NCBI GenBank assembly: GCA_015654535.1
Contig: JAATGU010000118.1
Span: 1 to 64,000, forward strand
DNA: 64,000 nucleotides
Source of the DNA: Bacteroidales bacterium
Lineage (GTDB): Bacteria > Bacteroidota > Bacteroidia > Bacteroidales > Bacteroidaceae
Direction: 5' to 3'
Shown: one piece after another, positions 16,720 to 26,211 of the stretch
Position numbering within the stretch: position 1 is the first letter of the stretch
Layout of the letters: the number at the start of each line of letters is the position of its first letter
Notes under the pieces: generated by a model
What the model was told of the DNA's origin: nothing
What the model saw: only the letters and a program-made list of their open reading frames with translations
The model's database searches: none
Made by a program: the position numbers and the translations under genes

Positions 16720-17049
16720 ATGAAGAAAGAAATAAACTTAAGCGATATAATATCCCGTTCACAAAAAATCAGGGAACATTACCATCTGTTAGAACAGCAA
16801 TATCACGGGAGTAAATGGAGCGTAGAAGAAGATGCATTGGCATTCCTTACAGATGCCGCGTTAGTAGGTCGTCTTACAATGTCTCAGCAAGGACGATGGC
16901 CTGAAGATAAAAATACTATTCCTGAATTAGAACATAAATTGGGTGAATGCATTTGGTGGCTCATTGTTTTAGCCAACCGCATGGATATAGATATCAATGA
17001 AGCATTGGAAACATTCCTGAGTAAAACAGAAAAACTGCTGGATAAATAA
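16720..17049 (+). CDS. MazG-like nucleotide pyrophosphohydrolase
   Basis: 109 residues, all helical. The MazG-like signature is seen in EHKLGECIWWLIVLANRMDIDINEALETFL, which holds an Exx(E)-type metal-binding stretch and the D of MDID; the earlier ALAFLTDAALVGRL part supplies the first helices of the fold. Family members cleave nucleoside triphosphates or house-cleaning substrates to monophosphate and pyrophosphate. Substrate unknown. It follows the PNPOx gene on the same strand and may be in its operon. Confidence 0.75.
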   Translation: MKKEINLSDIISRSQKIREHYHLLEQQYHGSKWSVEEDALAFLTDAALVGRLTMSQQGRWPEDKNTIPELEHKLGECIWWLIVLANRMDIDINEALETFLSKTEKLLDK

Positions 17050-17231
17050 TTTTAAATCCTACTAATTTATTAAACATAAAGCTTTCATATCGTTATTTTA
17101 TCAAAAGGAAAAACGAGGAAAAGAAAAGTGGAGGTATAATAATGATATCCTGAAATCGACTCCTATAATTTGTTAATATCACAAAATAGAACTACTTCTT
17201 TAAAAGTTAATTATCTATTTATCTAAATTTG

Positions 17232-17263
17232 TTTGCTTCATTAAAATACTTTATTTAGTTTTG
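17232..17263 (+). promoter_or_regulatory. Promoter of the pectate lyase gene
   Basis: TTTG at 17232-17235, 20 bases, TAgtTTTG at 17256-17263. Consensus spacing; the start codon is at 17285. Confidence 0.65.
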
Positions 17264-17284
17264 TAGAAACTAATCTTTTGCATC

Positions 17285-18391
17285 ATGAAAACATTATTAT
17301 TAGGATGTTTCTTTAGCTTATTTACTCTGGGTTTATGGTCTCAAAAAAATGATTCTCCAATCTCTGTAGATTATTTTTCAGATGGCATTCATCATTGGTA
17401 TTTAGATCATCCCGATCGAAAATATACACGTTTTCAACCAACTCAAGTAAAAAATATTGCTAACAATCTAGTAGCCTATCAAAATGCAGATGGTGGTTGG
17501 CCCAAAAATATAGACTGGCTTGGACAGCTAAATCCCGATTCGGTTAAAGCTACATTAAGTGAACATTATCGTACAAGTACACTCGATAATAGAAATTGCT
17601 ATACCCAAGTAGATTATCTGGCAAAAGTATATACAAATACGGGAGATGAGAAGTATAAACAATCTGCTTTAAAAGGACTCAATTATATACTTTCTTTGCA
17701 ATATCCAAACGGAGGATGGTGCGGATGGGATGTGGATGCCATTACTTTTAATGATAATGTAATGTCTGGTGTGCTCAATTTATTGCTGGATATCATACAA
17801 AAGGAACCACAGTATGTATGGGTGGACAATTCTACCTACACTAAAGTAAAAAAGTCTTTTGATCGTGGATTGGACTTAACACTTCGTTGCCAGATTGTTG
17901 TGAACGGTGTAAAAACTGCTTGGGCACAACAGCATGATCATAAAACGCTTGCACCGGTTGGGGCAAGGACCTTTGAACTGGTAAGCATTACTGCAAACGA
18001 GAGCTGTTCGGTTATTCAATTACTGATGAGAATTGATAATCCTTCTCCACAAATTGTTGAGGCTGTAAGGTCTGGGATTGCTTGGCTAAAGAAATCTGCT
18101 ATTCAAGGCATACGTGTAGAGAAGATCACAATCTCAAAAGATCAAATTATAAATAAGGAATATCCGTATGATAATGTAGTGGTAAAAGACAAACAGGCAA
18201 AACCTATATGGGCTCGTTATTATGAAGTAGATACTAATCGTCCTTTTTTCTGTACACGTAAAGGCCAAAAAGTATATTCCCTGGCAGAAGTAAATCCGGA
18301 GCGTAGAACAGGATATGCCTGGTACGGTTCATGGCCTGATAAAGTTTTAAAGGAATATCCCGGTTGGTTGAATAAGGTGATAAAAAGATAA
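17285..18391 (+). CDS. Pectate lyase, polysaccharide lyase family 10
   Basis: 368 residues with a signal peptide (MKTLLLGCFFSLFTLGLWSQ), so exported. It follows the PL10 pattern: YQNADGGWPKNIDW, TLDNRNCYTQVDYLAKVY, LQYPNGGWCGWD with FNDNVMSGVLNLLLDI (catalytic Asp region), TAWAQQHDHKTLAPVGARTFELVS, and the C-terminal YEVDTNRPFFCTRKGQKVYS with ERRTGYAWYG. PL10 enzymes cleave polygalacturonate by beta-elimination with calcium. No SusC/SusD pair is near, so this is a lone pectinase rather than a classical polysaccharide utilisation locus. The next gene, 45 bp on, encodes a TonB-plug protein. Confidence 0.9.
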   Translation: MKTLLLGCFFSLFTLGLWSQKNDSPISVDYFSDGIHHWYLDHPDRKYTRFQPTQVKNIANNLVAYQNADGGWPKNIDWLGQLNPDSVKATLSEHYRTSTLDNRNCYTQVDYLAKVYTNTGDEKYKQSALKGLNYILSLQYPNGGWCGWDVDAITFNDNVMSGVLNLLLDIIQKEPQYVWVDNSTYTKVKKSFDRGLDLTLRCQIVVNGVKTAWAQQHDHKTLAPVGARTFELVSITANESCSVIQLLMRIDNPSPQIVEAVRSGIAWLKKSAIQGIRVEKITISKDQIINKEYPYDNVVVKDKQAKPIWARYYEVDTNRPFFCTRKGQKVYSLAEVNPERRTGYAWYGSWPDKVLKEYPGWLNKVIKR

Positions 18392-18436
18392 CCGGTATAC
18401 TTTACGGCAGTTTATATTGAAATAAATAGAAAACCG

Positions 18437-20860
18437 ATGAAGGAGATAATAAAAAAAAGAATTATAATCATTCTTTTTCTCTTGATAGGAATTAACTCTT
18501 GTTCGTATGCTTTGGGAATTCCATCCATCAAGGATTCTATCATTTCTTATTTCAATTATTTTCAAATGATTCCACAAGATAAGCTCTACCTCCATTTGGA
18601 TAAACCATATTATGGTGCCGGAGAATCGATCTGGTATAAGGGCTATTTACTAAGTGCCGTAACTCATAAAGATGACAGACGATCAAATTTCATTACGGTA
18701 GAACTCATTAGTCGTAAAGATACGATTATAGAAAGTCAGAAAATAAGACGTGAGAATGGAATCTTTCAAGGCAAATTTTCTTTGACAGCAGATCTTCCTG
18801 CCGGTGAATATTACATCAGAGCCTATTCTAATTGGATGCTTAATGAAGATGCTGCTTTTTTCTATAACAGAAAGATTAAGATTGGCAATGCTATTGATAC
18901 TAGTCCCGCAATAAAGGAAAAAAAGAAGAAACAACGTGTTTCTTCTGATTATAGTGTGACCTTTTTCCCTGAAGGGGGAGACCTGCTCAATTTGCCCAAT
19001 CAGATTCAGATAGTAGCATTTAAAGTACAAGGAAGTGATGGCCTTTCGAAAAAGGCGCGCGGATTAATCTTAAATGAAAAGAACGATACATTAGCTTTTA
19101 TACAGACGTTACATAACGGCATGGGTTATTTTCCCATTACTACGAAGGAAGGAGAACATTACCATGCTGAGGTAATATCTGACAATGAGGTATCCAAACG
19201 GTTTGAACTCCCTGCGGTACAAACTCAAGGTATAAAATTAACAATGGGATCTCATAAAGGACTATTCTTATATAAAATATTAAAAACCGCTAATATTGTA
19301 TGGCCAGACTCTCTCTACCTGGTTGCTCATACACGAGGTAGATTGCAAATTATAAAGCATTTAACTCCTTCGGATACTATAGGACGTTTCAATGAAAGTC
19401 TTTTTGAAGATGGCATTACACATTTTTTGCTAATTGATGGAAAGGGAATGCCTTTAAGCGAACGATTAATATTTATCTATCATAGAAATCAACCCAAGTG
19501 GACGGTAACAACTGATCATCCTTCCTATGATAAACGCGAAAAAGTAGGCATGCATATTGCACTTGCTGACGAAATGGGGAATCCGTTGTCTGGAAACTTT
19601 TCCATCAGTGTAACAGACAATAGTGTAGTCAACATTGATCCTCAAAATGAAAACATCCTTTCCAACCTCTTACTTACATCAGATCTTAAAGGATATATTG
19701 AGACCCCTGGATTCTATTTTCAGGATCATACGCCCATTACGGAAGAGTGTATAAATCTACTGATGCTTACACACGGATGGCGAAGGTTTGACATAAAAAA
19801 TATACTGGAAAAGCCTCATATCAACACAACAAATTACATAGAAGTGGGGCAAAGTATAGGTGGAAAAATCAAAGGACTTTTAGGGAATAAAGTAAAGAAT
19901 GCCCCCGTAGTTGCCTTATGTTTGAAACGCAAACTATTGTTGAGCACATTAACAAACGATAAAGGAGAGTTTCTATTTGATGGCATTAGTTTTCCGGACA
20001 GTACATCGTTTGTAATTCAGGCACGCACCAAACATGGCTTTGCAGGAGTCGATGTTTTAATAGATAATCCAAACGTTCCCACCCCAAAATGTATTTCACC
20101 TTTCACCGACGACTCTCTTAAGTCTATAAACAATTATTTATTAGCAGTCAGAGACGAATACTTTAACACTGGTGGTATGCATGTGATAAAACTCAAAAAT
20201 ATTGTTGTTACAGCAAAGCGCAAGGTCGTGCCACCACCCTCTCCCCAAAATGAAATTTATACTAGTATGCCCGATTATACTATTTCTGGAGATGAGATAA
20301 CTAATATGGGCGGAATGTCAATCTATGATTTGTTACAAAGAATGCCTGGAGTTCTTGTGAGTAGCGATCACCATATAAGTATCAGAGGTAGTAAATATCA
20401 GCCTGCCATGATCATCGACGGAATTTATTATGATAATGAGATGGACGAATCCTTGCTGTCATCCATAAGTCTGAATGAAATAGAAAGAGTTGATTTAATT
20501 AAAGGTGCAGGTGCTTCAATCTTTGGGATGAGAGGTAGCGGAGGAGGCATTGTAATTAGCCTTAAATCGGGAGTAAATGTCAATGCAACAAAAACGTCTG
20601 CCGGATTAGTTACTATTTCACCCAAAGGATATAGCAATTCCGTTCATTTCTATGAACCAGTATATGTCACTTCAGAGCAGAAAAACACAGCAACGCCAGA
20701 TTTACGTACAACAATTTACTGGAATCCCGCACTAAAGCTTGATGCTACAGGAACAGCGAATGTTGAATTCTATACCAACGACAAAAAGACTTCCCAACAT
20801 GTTATCATTGAGGGCATCACGACAGAAGGAAGAGTTTGCCGGTACAGTAAAGACTTCTGA
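18437..20860 (+). CDS. MG-domain and TonB-plug protein of the cell envelope
   Basis: 807 residues. An N-terminal export signal (IIIILFLLIGINSC, a possible lipobox Cys) leads into an alpha-2-macroglobulin-like MG domain (QDKLYLHLDKPYYGAGESIWYKGYL). Further beta-domains follow, then a carboxypeptidase-regulatory-like domain (~480-540). A TonB-receptor plug comes next (YTISGDEITNMGGMSIYDLL, ISIRGSKYQPAMIIDGIYYD, ERVDLIKGAGASIFGMRGSG). There is no room for a 22-strand barrel after the plug, so it cannot itself be a TonB channel. Such plug-bearing proteins are common in Bacteroidetes and unexplained. It sits directly behind the pectate lyase and may share its transcript. Confidence 0.82.
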   Translation: MKEIIKKRIIIILFLLIGINSCSYALGIPSIKDSIISYFNYFQMIPQDKLYLHLDKPYYGAGESIWYKGYLLSAVTHKDDRRSNFITVELISRKDTIIESQKIRRENGIFQGKFSLTADLPAGEYYIRAYSNWMLNEDAAFFYNRKIKIGNAIDTSPAIKEKKKKQRVSSDYSVTFFPEGGDLLNLPNQIQIVAFKVQGSDGLSKKARGLILNEKNDTLAFIQTLHNGMGYFPITTKEGEHYHAEVISDNEVSKRFELPAVQTQGIKLTMGSHKGLFLYKILKTANIVWPDSLYLVAHTRGRLQIIKHLTPSDTIGRFNESLFEDGITHFLLIDGKGMPLSERLIFIYHRNQPKWTVTTDHPSYDKREKVGMHIALADEMGNPLSGNFSISVTDNSVVNIDPQNENILSNLLLTSDLKGYIETPGFYFQDHTPITEECINLLMLTHGWRRFDIKNILEKPHINTTNYIEVGQSIGGKIKGLLGNKVKNAPVVALCLKRKLLLSTLTNDKGEFLFDGISFPDSTSFVIQARTKHGFAGVDVLIDNPNVPTPKCISPFTDDSLKSINNYLLAVRDEYFNTGGMHVIKLKNIVVTAKRKVVPPPSPQNEIYTSMPDYTISGDEITNMGGMSIYDLLQRMPGVLVSSDHHISIRGSKYQPAMIIDGIYYDNEMDESLLSSISLNEIERVDLIKGAGASIFGMRGSGGGIVISLKSGVNVNATKTSAGLVTISPKGYSNSVHFYEPVYVTSEQKNTATPDLRTTIYWNPALKLDATGTANVEFYTNDKKTSQHVIIEGITTEGRVCRYSKDF

Positions 20861-21083
20861 AGTTGTAACAAAGAAAGATAATCCAAAGATTAAACAAAAG
20901 TAGATTGTACCAAGAGCATGCTTACTAAGATATGAAAATGCAGGCTTGATTACAAAAAAACTTTAAAAATGCGCTACGCTTACCACATTTTTATGTACCT
21001 GCGTAACTATAGAAAAAACAATTATGTATATTTGGAATCTACTTTCATAGTATAGTACAAAGTCGAACCAAATAATTACTACG

Positions 21084-21644
21084 ATGCAAACAATTGATAA
21101 TTTTTATTTGAACGCAACGCATATGTTACTTGAACCTGGTCCAGTCGTTTTGGTAACAACAGCCTATCAGGGCAAATACAATATTATGGCCTTGAGCTTT
21201 TTAACCATGCTTGAACAGAATCAACCGTTTTTGTTAGCCTTGGTTATGGGACCATGGGATTATAGTTATAGCGCTTTACAAAAGACAGGTGAATGTGTAA
21301 TTTCAATTCCAACCGTTGACATGGCTTCTACCGTAGTTGAAATTGGTAACTGTTCAGGCAGTGATATCGATAAATTCAAAAAATTCAATCTGACGCCACT
21401 CCCTGCAAAAGAAATCAAGGCACCTCTGATTTCTGAATGCCTTGCTAATATTGAATGTCAGGTAACTGATACTTCATTGGTAAAAAAGTACGGTTTGTTT
21501 ATTTTACAAACGGTTAATGTTTGGACAGATCCGGACCGCAAGGAACGCCGTATGCTCCATCACAAAGGAGACGGTACTTTTGTTGTAGATGGAGAAACTA
21601 TAAACCTTAAAGATAAAATGGTAAAATGGCCGGAATACTTGTAA
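21084..21644 (+). CDS. Flavin reductase-family protein (flavoredoxin-like)
   Basis: 186 residues with the FMN-binding split barrel of the flavin reductase-like family: GPVVLVTTAYQGKYNIMALSFLTMLEQNQPFLLALVMGP, YSALQKTGECVISIPTVDMA, then LIAN-type strand ISECLANIECQVTD. Flavoredoxins carry electrons using FMN, while flavin reductases make reduced flavin with NAD(P)H. The exact role is unknown. It stands alone on the plus strand, 223 bp after the TonB-plug gene and convergent with tag. Confidence 0.85.
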   Translation: MQTIDNFYLNATHMLLEPGPVVLVTTAYQGKYNIMALSFLTMLEQNQPFLLALVMGPWDYSYSALQKTGECVISIPTVDMASTVVEIGNCSGSDIDKFKKFNLTPLPAKEIKAPLISECLANIECQVTDTSLVKKYGLFILQTVNVWTDPDRKERRMLHHKGDGTFVVDGETINLKDKMVKWPEYL

Positions 21645-21776
21645 TGAAAATATTCTCTTTTGAATTATAAGGGAGAGATCTTATGCATTTTTTTGAAAAT
21701 GCTTAACTCTCTAATTTATGAAGGGAATGATTTATATCTGCTTATATCAGTATAAAGTAATTTTCATCATAACCAT

Positions 21777-22346
21777 TTATCTATAATAGCAATCGACCAA
21801 GTGATCATTAACAAAGCCAACAGCTTGCAAATGAGCATAACAAATAGTTGTTCCAAAAAATTTGAATCCTCTCTTTTTCATATCCTTACTTATGACATCG
21901 GATAAATCGGTAGATGCAGGGATTTGATCCAATGTTTTCCAATGATTAACAATTATTTTCCCTTCCGGCAAAAAAGATTTCAAGTAGGAACAGAAAGTGC
22001 CAAACTCTTTTTGAACTTCCAGAAAGTGATAGGCATTGGATATAGTGGATGCTATCTTTAATCTATTACGAATAATTCCCGAGTCTTGCATCAGACGCTC
22101 CACATCCTCACCCGTGAATTGAGCTACTTTATGAACATCAAAATCAGCAAATGCTTTTCGATAATTTTCCCGTCTTTTTAAAATGGTACTCCAGCTCAGT
22201 CCGGCCTGTGCTCCTTCTAAAACAAGGAACTCAAACATCTTATGATCATCGGTTACTTCGCGTCCCCATTCTTCATCATGATATTTCACATATAGCGGAT
22301 CTGTTCCGCACCACCCACAGCGTTGCTTTTCTAAGTTCTGCTCCAT
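21777..22346 (-). CDS. tag: DNA-3-methyladenine glycosylase I
   Basis: Removes 3-methyladenine from alkylated DNA, starting base excision repair. From the ATG at 22346 (MEQNLEKQRCGWCGTDPLYVKYHDEEWG) it has 189 residues, matching E. coli Tag. A frame extending to 22415 adds 23 residues with no family counterpart. Zinc ligands are the N-terminal Cys (RCGWCG) and the C-terminal His/Cys pairs (CYAHLQAVGFVNDHLVDCY). The central FEFLVLEGAQAGLSWSTILKRRENYRKAF is the conserved core. It is divergent from tcdA. Confidence 0.94.
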   Translation of the reverse strand: MEQNLEKQRCGWCGTDPLYVKYHDEEWGREVTDDHKMFEFLVLEGAQAGLSWSTILKRRENYRKAFADFDVHKVAQFTGEDVERLMQDSGIIRNRLKIASTISNAYHFLEVQKEFGTFCSYLKSFLPEGKIIVNHWKTLDQIPASTDLSDVISKDMKKRGFKFFGTTICYAHLQAVGFVNDHLVDCYYR

Positions 22347-22457
22347 CTCATTTTTGCTTTTGATAATTGGCACAAATTTATTAAAAATAATGATATTATC
22401 GCAACTTAGAGTCACTTAACATTTCTAATTTTCTTTAGAGATGCTCGCATCTAACCA

Positions 22458-22488
22458 TTTCAAATATAGAATATTTATTGTATTTTTG
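22458..22488 (+). promoter_or_regulatory. Promoter of tcdA
   Basis: TTTC at 22458-22461 (one base off TTTG), 19 bases, TAttTTTG at 22481-22488. The start codon is at 22515. Confidence 0.5.
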
Positions 22489-22514
22489 CGCCTAAATTTA
22501 TTGAGGACAAACAG

Positions 22515-23336
22515 ATGGGATTAGAAAGAGGGCTTTTCAATAGAACAGAACTATTGTTAGGTAATGAATTAATGGATAGGATTACTAATATCCGTGTTAT
22601 TATATTGGGCGTAGGTGGAGTTGGCAGTTGGTGTGCTGAAAGCCTTATCAGATCTGGCGTAAAGTATTTGACGATTGTTGATTCTGATCGCATTTGTGTG
22701 ACAAATATCAATCGACAGTTAATGGCTACTACCAAAACAGTGGGACAAGTTAAAGTAGATGCGCTCAAATCACGCCTTTTAGAAATTAACCCCACAGCAG
22801 AAATTACCGCTCTACAACAAATATACAATACTGAAACATCAGATTCTTTTCAGCTCGATACTTATGATTATATTTTAGACGCTATTGACAGCTTGGAGAA
22901 TAAAGCAGAACTAATTCGGACTGCAACAAAAACAAAGGCTACTTTCTTTTCTTCCATGGGTGCCGCACTGAAAATGGATCCAAGTAGAATTAAAGTAGCA
23001 GAATTTTGGAAAGTAAATGGATGTCCACTTGCCGCTGCTCTCCGCCGTAAAATAAAAAAAGGAGAAATGCCCACCAAGAAGTTCCTTTGTGTTTTTAGTG
23101 ATGAGCTATTAGAGAATAAAGGAGCAAACTCATCCTGCGGTACAGAGAAGTGTCTTTGTCCCAAAGCACAGAAAGGACCAGGAGATCCTGACCTCATAAA
23201 CCATGAGTGGTGTAGCATGAAGGCAAGAATAAATGGAACATTGGCTCATACCACTGCTATATTCGGATTTACTCTAGCCGGATTAGTGATGCAAGATATT
23301 TATAAGAAAAAGGATATAGCTCTTAATAAAGGCTAA
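22515..23336 (+). CDS. tcdA: tRNA threonylcarbamoyladenosine dehydratase (TcdA/CsdL)
   Basis: An E1-like ThiF-fold enzyme that uses ATP to cyclise t6A to ct6A at position 37 of ANN-decoding tRNAs. 273 residues. Landmarks are FNRTELLLGNELMDRITNIRVIILGVGGVGSWCAESLIRSG (nucleotide-binding GxGGVGS with the adjacent helix), VDSDRICVTNINRQ (the ATP-contacting Asp and the Arg), and YDYILDAIDSLENKAELI. The Cys-rich insert near residues 165-225 (CGTEKCLCPKA) is typical of the family. It is divergent from tag and reads alone toward the phosphate genes. Confidence 0.93.
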   Translation: MGLERGLFNRTELLLGNELMDRITNIRVIILGVGGVGSWCAESLIRSGVKYLTIVDSDRICVTNINRQLMATTKTVGQVKVDALKSRLLEINPTAEITALQQIYNTETSDSFQLDTYDYILDAIDSLENKAELIRTATKTKATFFSSMGAALKMDPSRIKVAEFWKVNGCPLAAALRRKIKKGEMPTKKFLCVFSDELLENKGANSSCGTEKCLCPKAQKGPGDPDLINHEWCSMKARINGTLAHTTAIFGFTLAGLVMQDIYKKKDIALNKG

Positions 23337-23530
23337 CCCATTATCAAAGTAACAATAAAAAAGTACATTCCTTCTGTTAATTCTATTAGGAATTATATAT
23401 CTTTACTTCTTATAATATGAGTCTATTATAGAAGCTGAATTTAAGGCATTTATAAGAAAAAAAATCTAACATCATTTATTTACATGATTTTACAATTGCA
23501 TTTTTTTTGAATTTTATTGGTTAAATAATA

Positions 23531-23561
23531 TTGCACGAACAATATGAATGATCTATATTTG
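23531..23561 (+). promoter_or_regulatory. Promoter of the phosphate pair
   Basis: TTG at 23531-23533, 20 bases, TAtaTTTG at 23554-23561; the DUF47 start codon follows at 23586. Confidence 0.6.
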
Positions 23562-23585
23562 CATTCGAATTAATATGGACTACTG

Positions 23586-24236
23586 ATGAAAATTAATACT
23601 TTATTGAGCATTTTCGCTCCAAAAGATGTTAAGTTTTTCCCTCTATTGGAAGAAACAGCGTCTATTCTTGTTCAATCATCCTCACTACTTCAGGAACTCT
23701 TTTCTTCAACTGATGCAGACCGAAGAATAGAACTGTGCAAATTAATTAAAATAGAAGAAGTTAAAGGTGACAAAGTTACCGGAGGTATTTTTAAAGCGTT
23801 AAACAATACATTTATCACTCCTTTTGATAGAGAAGATGTTCATGCTCTAGCCGATGTGATGGACGATGTTATTGATGTGATGAACCGCTGTGCACAGAAA
23901 GTGCTCCTATATTCACCACACAGGCTGCCTGAATATACTGTTACATTAGCAAATATTGTTAGAAAAGGAAGTGATGAAATTCAAAGCGCAGTAAATGAAC
24001 TATCTAACATGAAGAAGACTGATTTTCGTCTTCGCAGTCATTGCAAAGAGATAAAAAGATTAGAAGAAGAGGCGGATGCTGTGTATGAAGAAGCTATTAT
24101 GAGCATTTTCAGAGAAGAGACAAGCACCGTGGAACTTATTAAACTGAAAGAAATTATTCAAGAACTTGAAAAGACTGCAAATAAAATCAACAGCACCGGA
24201 AAAGTTATCAAAACTATTCTTGTAAAATACGCCTGA
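23586..24236 (+). CDS. DUF47/PhoU-like regulator of phosphate transport
   Basis: 216 residues, all helical, of the PhoU-related DUF47 family (TIGR00153-like). Signature residues are in EEVKGDKVTGGIFKALNNTFITPFDREDVHALADVMDDVIDVM, with two acidic, likely metal-binding motifs (E/D-rich helices), and in EIKRLEEEADAVYEEAIMSIF. These proteins sit next to PiT phosphate permeases and are thought to modulate them. The PiT gene begins 14 bp downstream, confirming the pair. Confidence 0.9.
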   Translation: MKINTLLSIFAPKDVKFFPLLEETASILVQSSSLLQELFSSTDADRRIELCKLIKIEEVKGDKVTGGIFKALNNTFITPFDREDVHALADVMDDVIDVMNRCAQKVLLYSPHRLPEYTVTLANIVRKGSDEIQSAVNELSNMKKTDFRLRSHCKEIKRLEEEADAVYEEAIMSIFREETSTVELIKLKEIIQELEKTANKINSTGKVIKTILVKYA

Positions 24237-24250
24237 TAAAAAGAACATAT

Positions 24251-25255
24251 ATGACTTTATTAATAATTGTTGTTATTTTAGGAATATTATTCGACTTTAT
24301 CAATGGTTTTCATGATGCAGCCAATTCAATTGCAACCATCGTTACCACGAGGGTGTTAACTCCTTTACAAGCAGTAATATGGGCAGCGATGTTTAACTTT
24401 ATTGCCTTCTTTATTGCTAAATATGTTATTGGTGAATTCGGTATTGCCGATACCGTTTCTAAAGTTGTACTAAAAGAATATATAACCCTGCCAATTATTC
24501 TATCCGGACTGATTGCTGCCATTGGATGGAATTTGTTTACTTGGAAATCGGGCATCCCTTCTTCTTCTTCTCACACACTGATCGGAGGATTTGCCGGAGC
24601 AGCCATTTGCGGAGGTGGATTTCAATCTATTCACACCGCTGTAATCGTAAAAATTGCATCTTTTATCGTTTTGGCTCCCGTGATTGGTATGGTAATCTCT
24701 TCTGCCATTACCATCGGAGTTTTATGGTTATTTAAAAATGTAAATGCCCGAACGGCAGAAAATTCATTCAGAAAACTACAACTAGTATCTTCTGGATTAT
24801 TCAGTTTGGGACATGGATTGAATGATTCTCAGAAAGTAATGGGTATTATTGCCACAGCAATGATTGCTTCTGGCAAAATAGAATCTGTTGAATCGATGCC
24901 AGACTGGATTCCTTTGACTTGCTTTGCAGCTATCGGATTAGGAACTATGATGGGTGGTTGGCGTATTGTGAAAACAATGGGAAGCAAAATCACCAAGGTT
25001 ACCGCATTAGAAGGTGTTTGTGCTGAAATGGCTGGTGCATCAACATTATTCCTTACTGAACTTCTTAAAATACCAGTAAGTACCACTCACACCATTACCG
25101 GTGCCATCATGGGAGTTGGTGCAGTAAAAAGACTTTCCGCTGTACGCTGGGGAGTTACCTTTAACCTACTTTGGGCTTGGATTCTAACAATACCTGTTAG
25201 TGCCGTGCTTGCCGCAATTATTTATTTACTAGTGACTTTTATCGGAATAAAATAA
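24251..25255 (+). CDS. Low-affinity inorganic phosphate transporter (PiT family)
   Basis: 334-residue integral membrane permease with about ten helices. The two family signatures are visible: GFHDAANSIATIVTTRVLTPLQAV near the N-terminus with the repeated form HGLNDSQKVMGIIATAM in the second half, and PSSSSHTLIGGFAGAA matched by PVSTTHTITGAIMGVGAVKR. It moves phosphate or metal-phosphate complexes with protons or sodium. It is co-transcribed with the DUF47 protein and followed 11 bp later by an S1-domain protein, which suggests a three-gene transcript ending at the terminator at 26149. Confidence 0.93.
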   Translation: MTLLIIVVILGILFDFINGFHDAANSIATIVTTRVLTPLQAVIWAAMFNFIAFFIAKYVIGEFGIADTVSKVVLKEYITLPIILSGLIAAIGWNLFTWKSGIPSSSSHTLIGGFAGAAICGGGFQSIHTAVIVKIASFIVLAPVIGMVISSAITIGVLWLFKNVNARTAENSFRKLQLVSSGLFSLGHGLNDSQKVMGIIATAMIASGKIESVESMPDWIPLTCFAAIGLGTMMGGWRIVKTMGSKITKVTALEGVCAEMAGASTLFLTELLKIPVSTTHTITGAIMGVGAVKRLSAVRWGVTFNLLWAWILTIPVSAVLAAIIYLLVTFIGIK

Positions 25256-25266
25256 TAATATCCCGC

Positions 25267-26115
25267 ATGAGTATAGAACTTGGGAAACAGAATGTACTTG
25301 AGGTTGTAAAGACTGTTGATTTCGGCGTTTATCTAGACGGGGGCGAAGAAGGAGAGATTTTACTTCCCACTCGTTATGTTCCTGAAGAGTGCAATATTGG
25401 CGATTTCTTAAAAGTTTTTATCTATTTGGATAACGAAGAACGCTTGATCGCAACCACTCTTATTCCTTATGTACAAGTAGGAGAATTTGCTTGTCTTGAA
25501 GTCTCTTGGGTCAATCAGTTTGGCGCATTCTTAAATTGGGGATTAATGAAAGATCTTTTTGCACCTTTCCGCGAGCAAAAAATGAAAATGCTGGTGGGTA
25601 ACAAATATGTTATTCATGCCCATATTGATGAAGAAAGCTACCGCATCGTGGCTTCGGCTAAAGTAGAACGGTACTTGTCACAAGAGATGCCTGATTACGA
25701 AGAGAATGATGAAGTTTCCATCCTTATCTGGCAAAAGACCGACCTTGGATTTAAAGCAATTGTTGAGAATCAATTTAGCGGGTTACTTTATGAAGGAGAG
25801 ATCTTTCAACATTTACAGACAGGAATGACGCTTAATGCTTTTGTAAAACAAGTTCGGGAAGATGGCAAGATAGACCTAATGCTTCAAAAACCGGGATTTG
25901 AAAAGATAGACGATTTTGCGGAAACTCTACTATCCTATCTTAAAGAAAATGGTGGAAGTATTCCGCTAAATGACAAAAGCCCGGCCGAAGATATTTATGA
26001 CACATTTGAGGTGAGTAAAAAGACATTCAAAAAAGGAGTGGGAGATTTATATCGAAAGCGATTGATCACTCTTGAGGCCAATGGTATTCGTCTGACAAAA
26101 GAAAAGAAAAAATAG
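25267..26115 (+). CDS. S1-domain RNA-binding protein, CvfB-like
   Basis: 282 residues with tandem S1-type OB folds and a C-terminal winged helix. The first S1 unit is NVLEVVKTVDFGVYLDGGEEGEILLPTRYV, the second reads EVSWVNQFGAFLNWGLMKDLFAPF, and a third is VKQVREDGKIDLMLQ. The tail (YDTFEVSKKTFKKGVGDLYRKRLITL) is the winged-helix part. CvfB binds RNA and affects virulence-gene expression in Staphylococcus; its role in Bacteroidetes is unknown. It follows PiT closely and probably shares its transcript by chance of layout. Confidence 0.87.
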   Translation: MSIELGKQNVLEVVKTVDFGVYLDGGEEGEILLPTRYVPEECNIGDFLKVFIYLDNEERLIATTLIPYVQVGEFACLEVSWVNQFGAFLNWGLMKDLFAPFREQKMKMLVGNKYVIHAHIDEESYRIVASAKVERYLSQEMPDYEENDEVSILIWQKTDLGFKAIVENQFSGLLYEGEIFQHLQTGMTLNAFVKQVREDGKIDLMLQKPGFEKIDDFAETLLSYLKENGGSIPLNDKSPAEDIYDTFEVSKKTFKKGVGDLYRKRLITLEANGIRLTKEKKK

Positions 26116-26148
26116 GGGAATCCCTATATACTATTGGGGATAATCATT

Positions 26149-26177
26149 AGGGCGAGGAGTTTTCTCGCCCTATTTTT
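26149..26177 (+). terminator. Rho-independent terminator after the S1 gene
   Basis: AGGGCGAG (26149-26156) pairs with CTCGCCCT (26164-26171), loop of seven, followed by TTTTT at 26173-26177. A strong, classical terminator for the phosphate/S1 operon. Confidence 0.85.
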
Positions 26178-26211
26178 GTAGTATCAAAATAATCATTAAA
26201 ACTGTTGAGTT

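Noticed and set aside
18683-19030. Minus-strand frame of 115 codons inside the MG/TonB-plug gene.
   Set aside because: Lies wholly opposite a well-supported coding frame, with no promoter or family resemblance.
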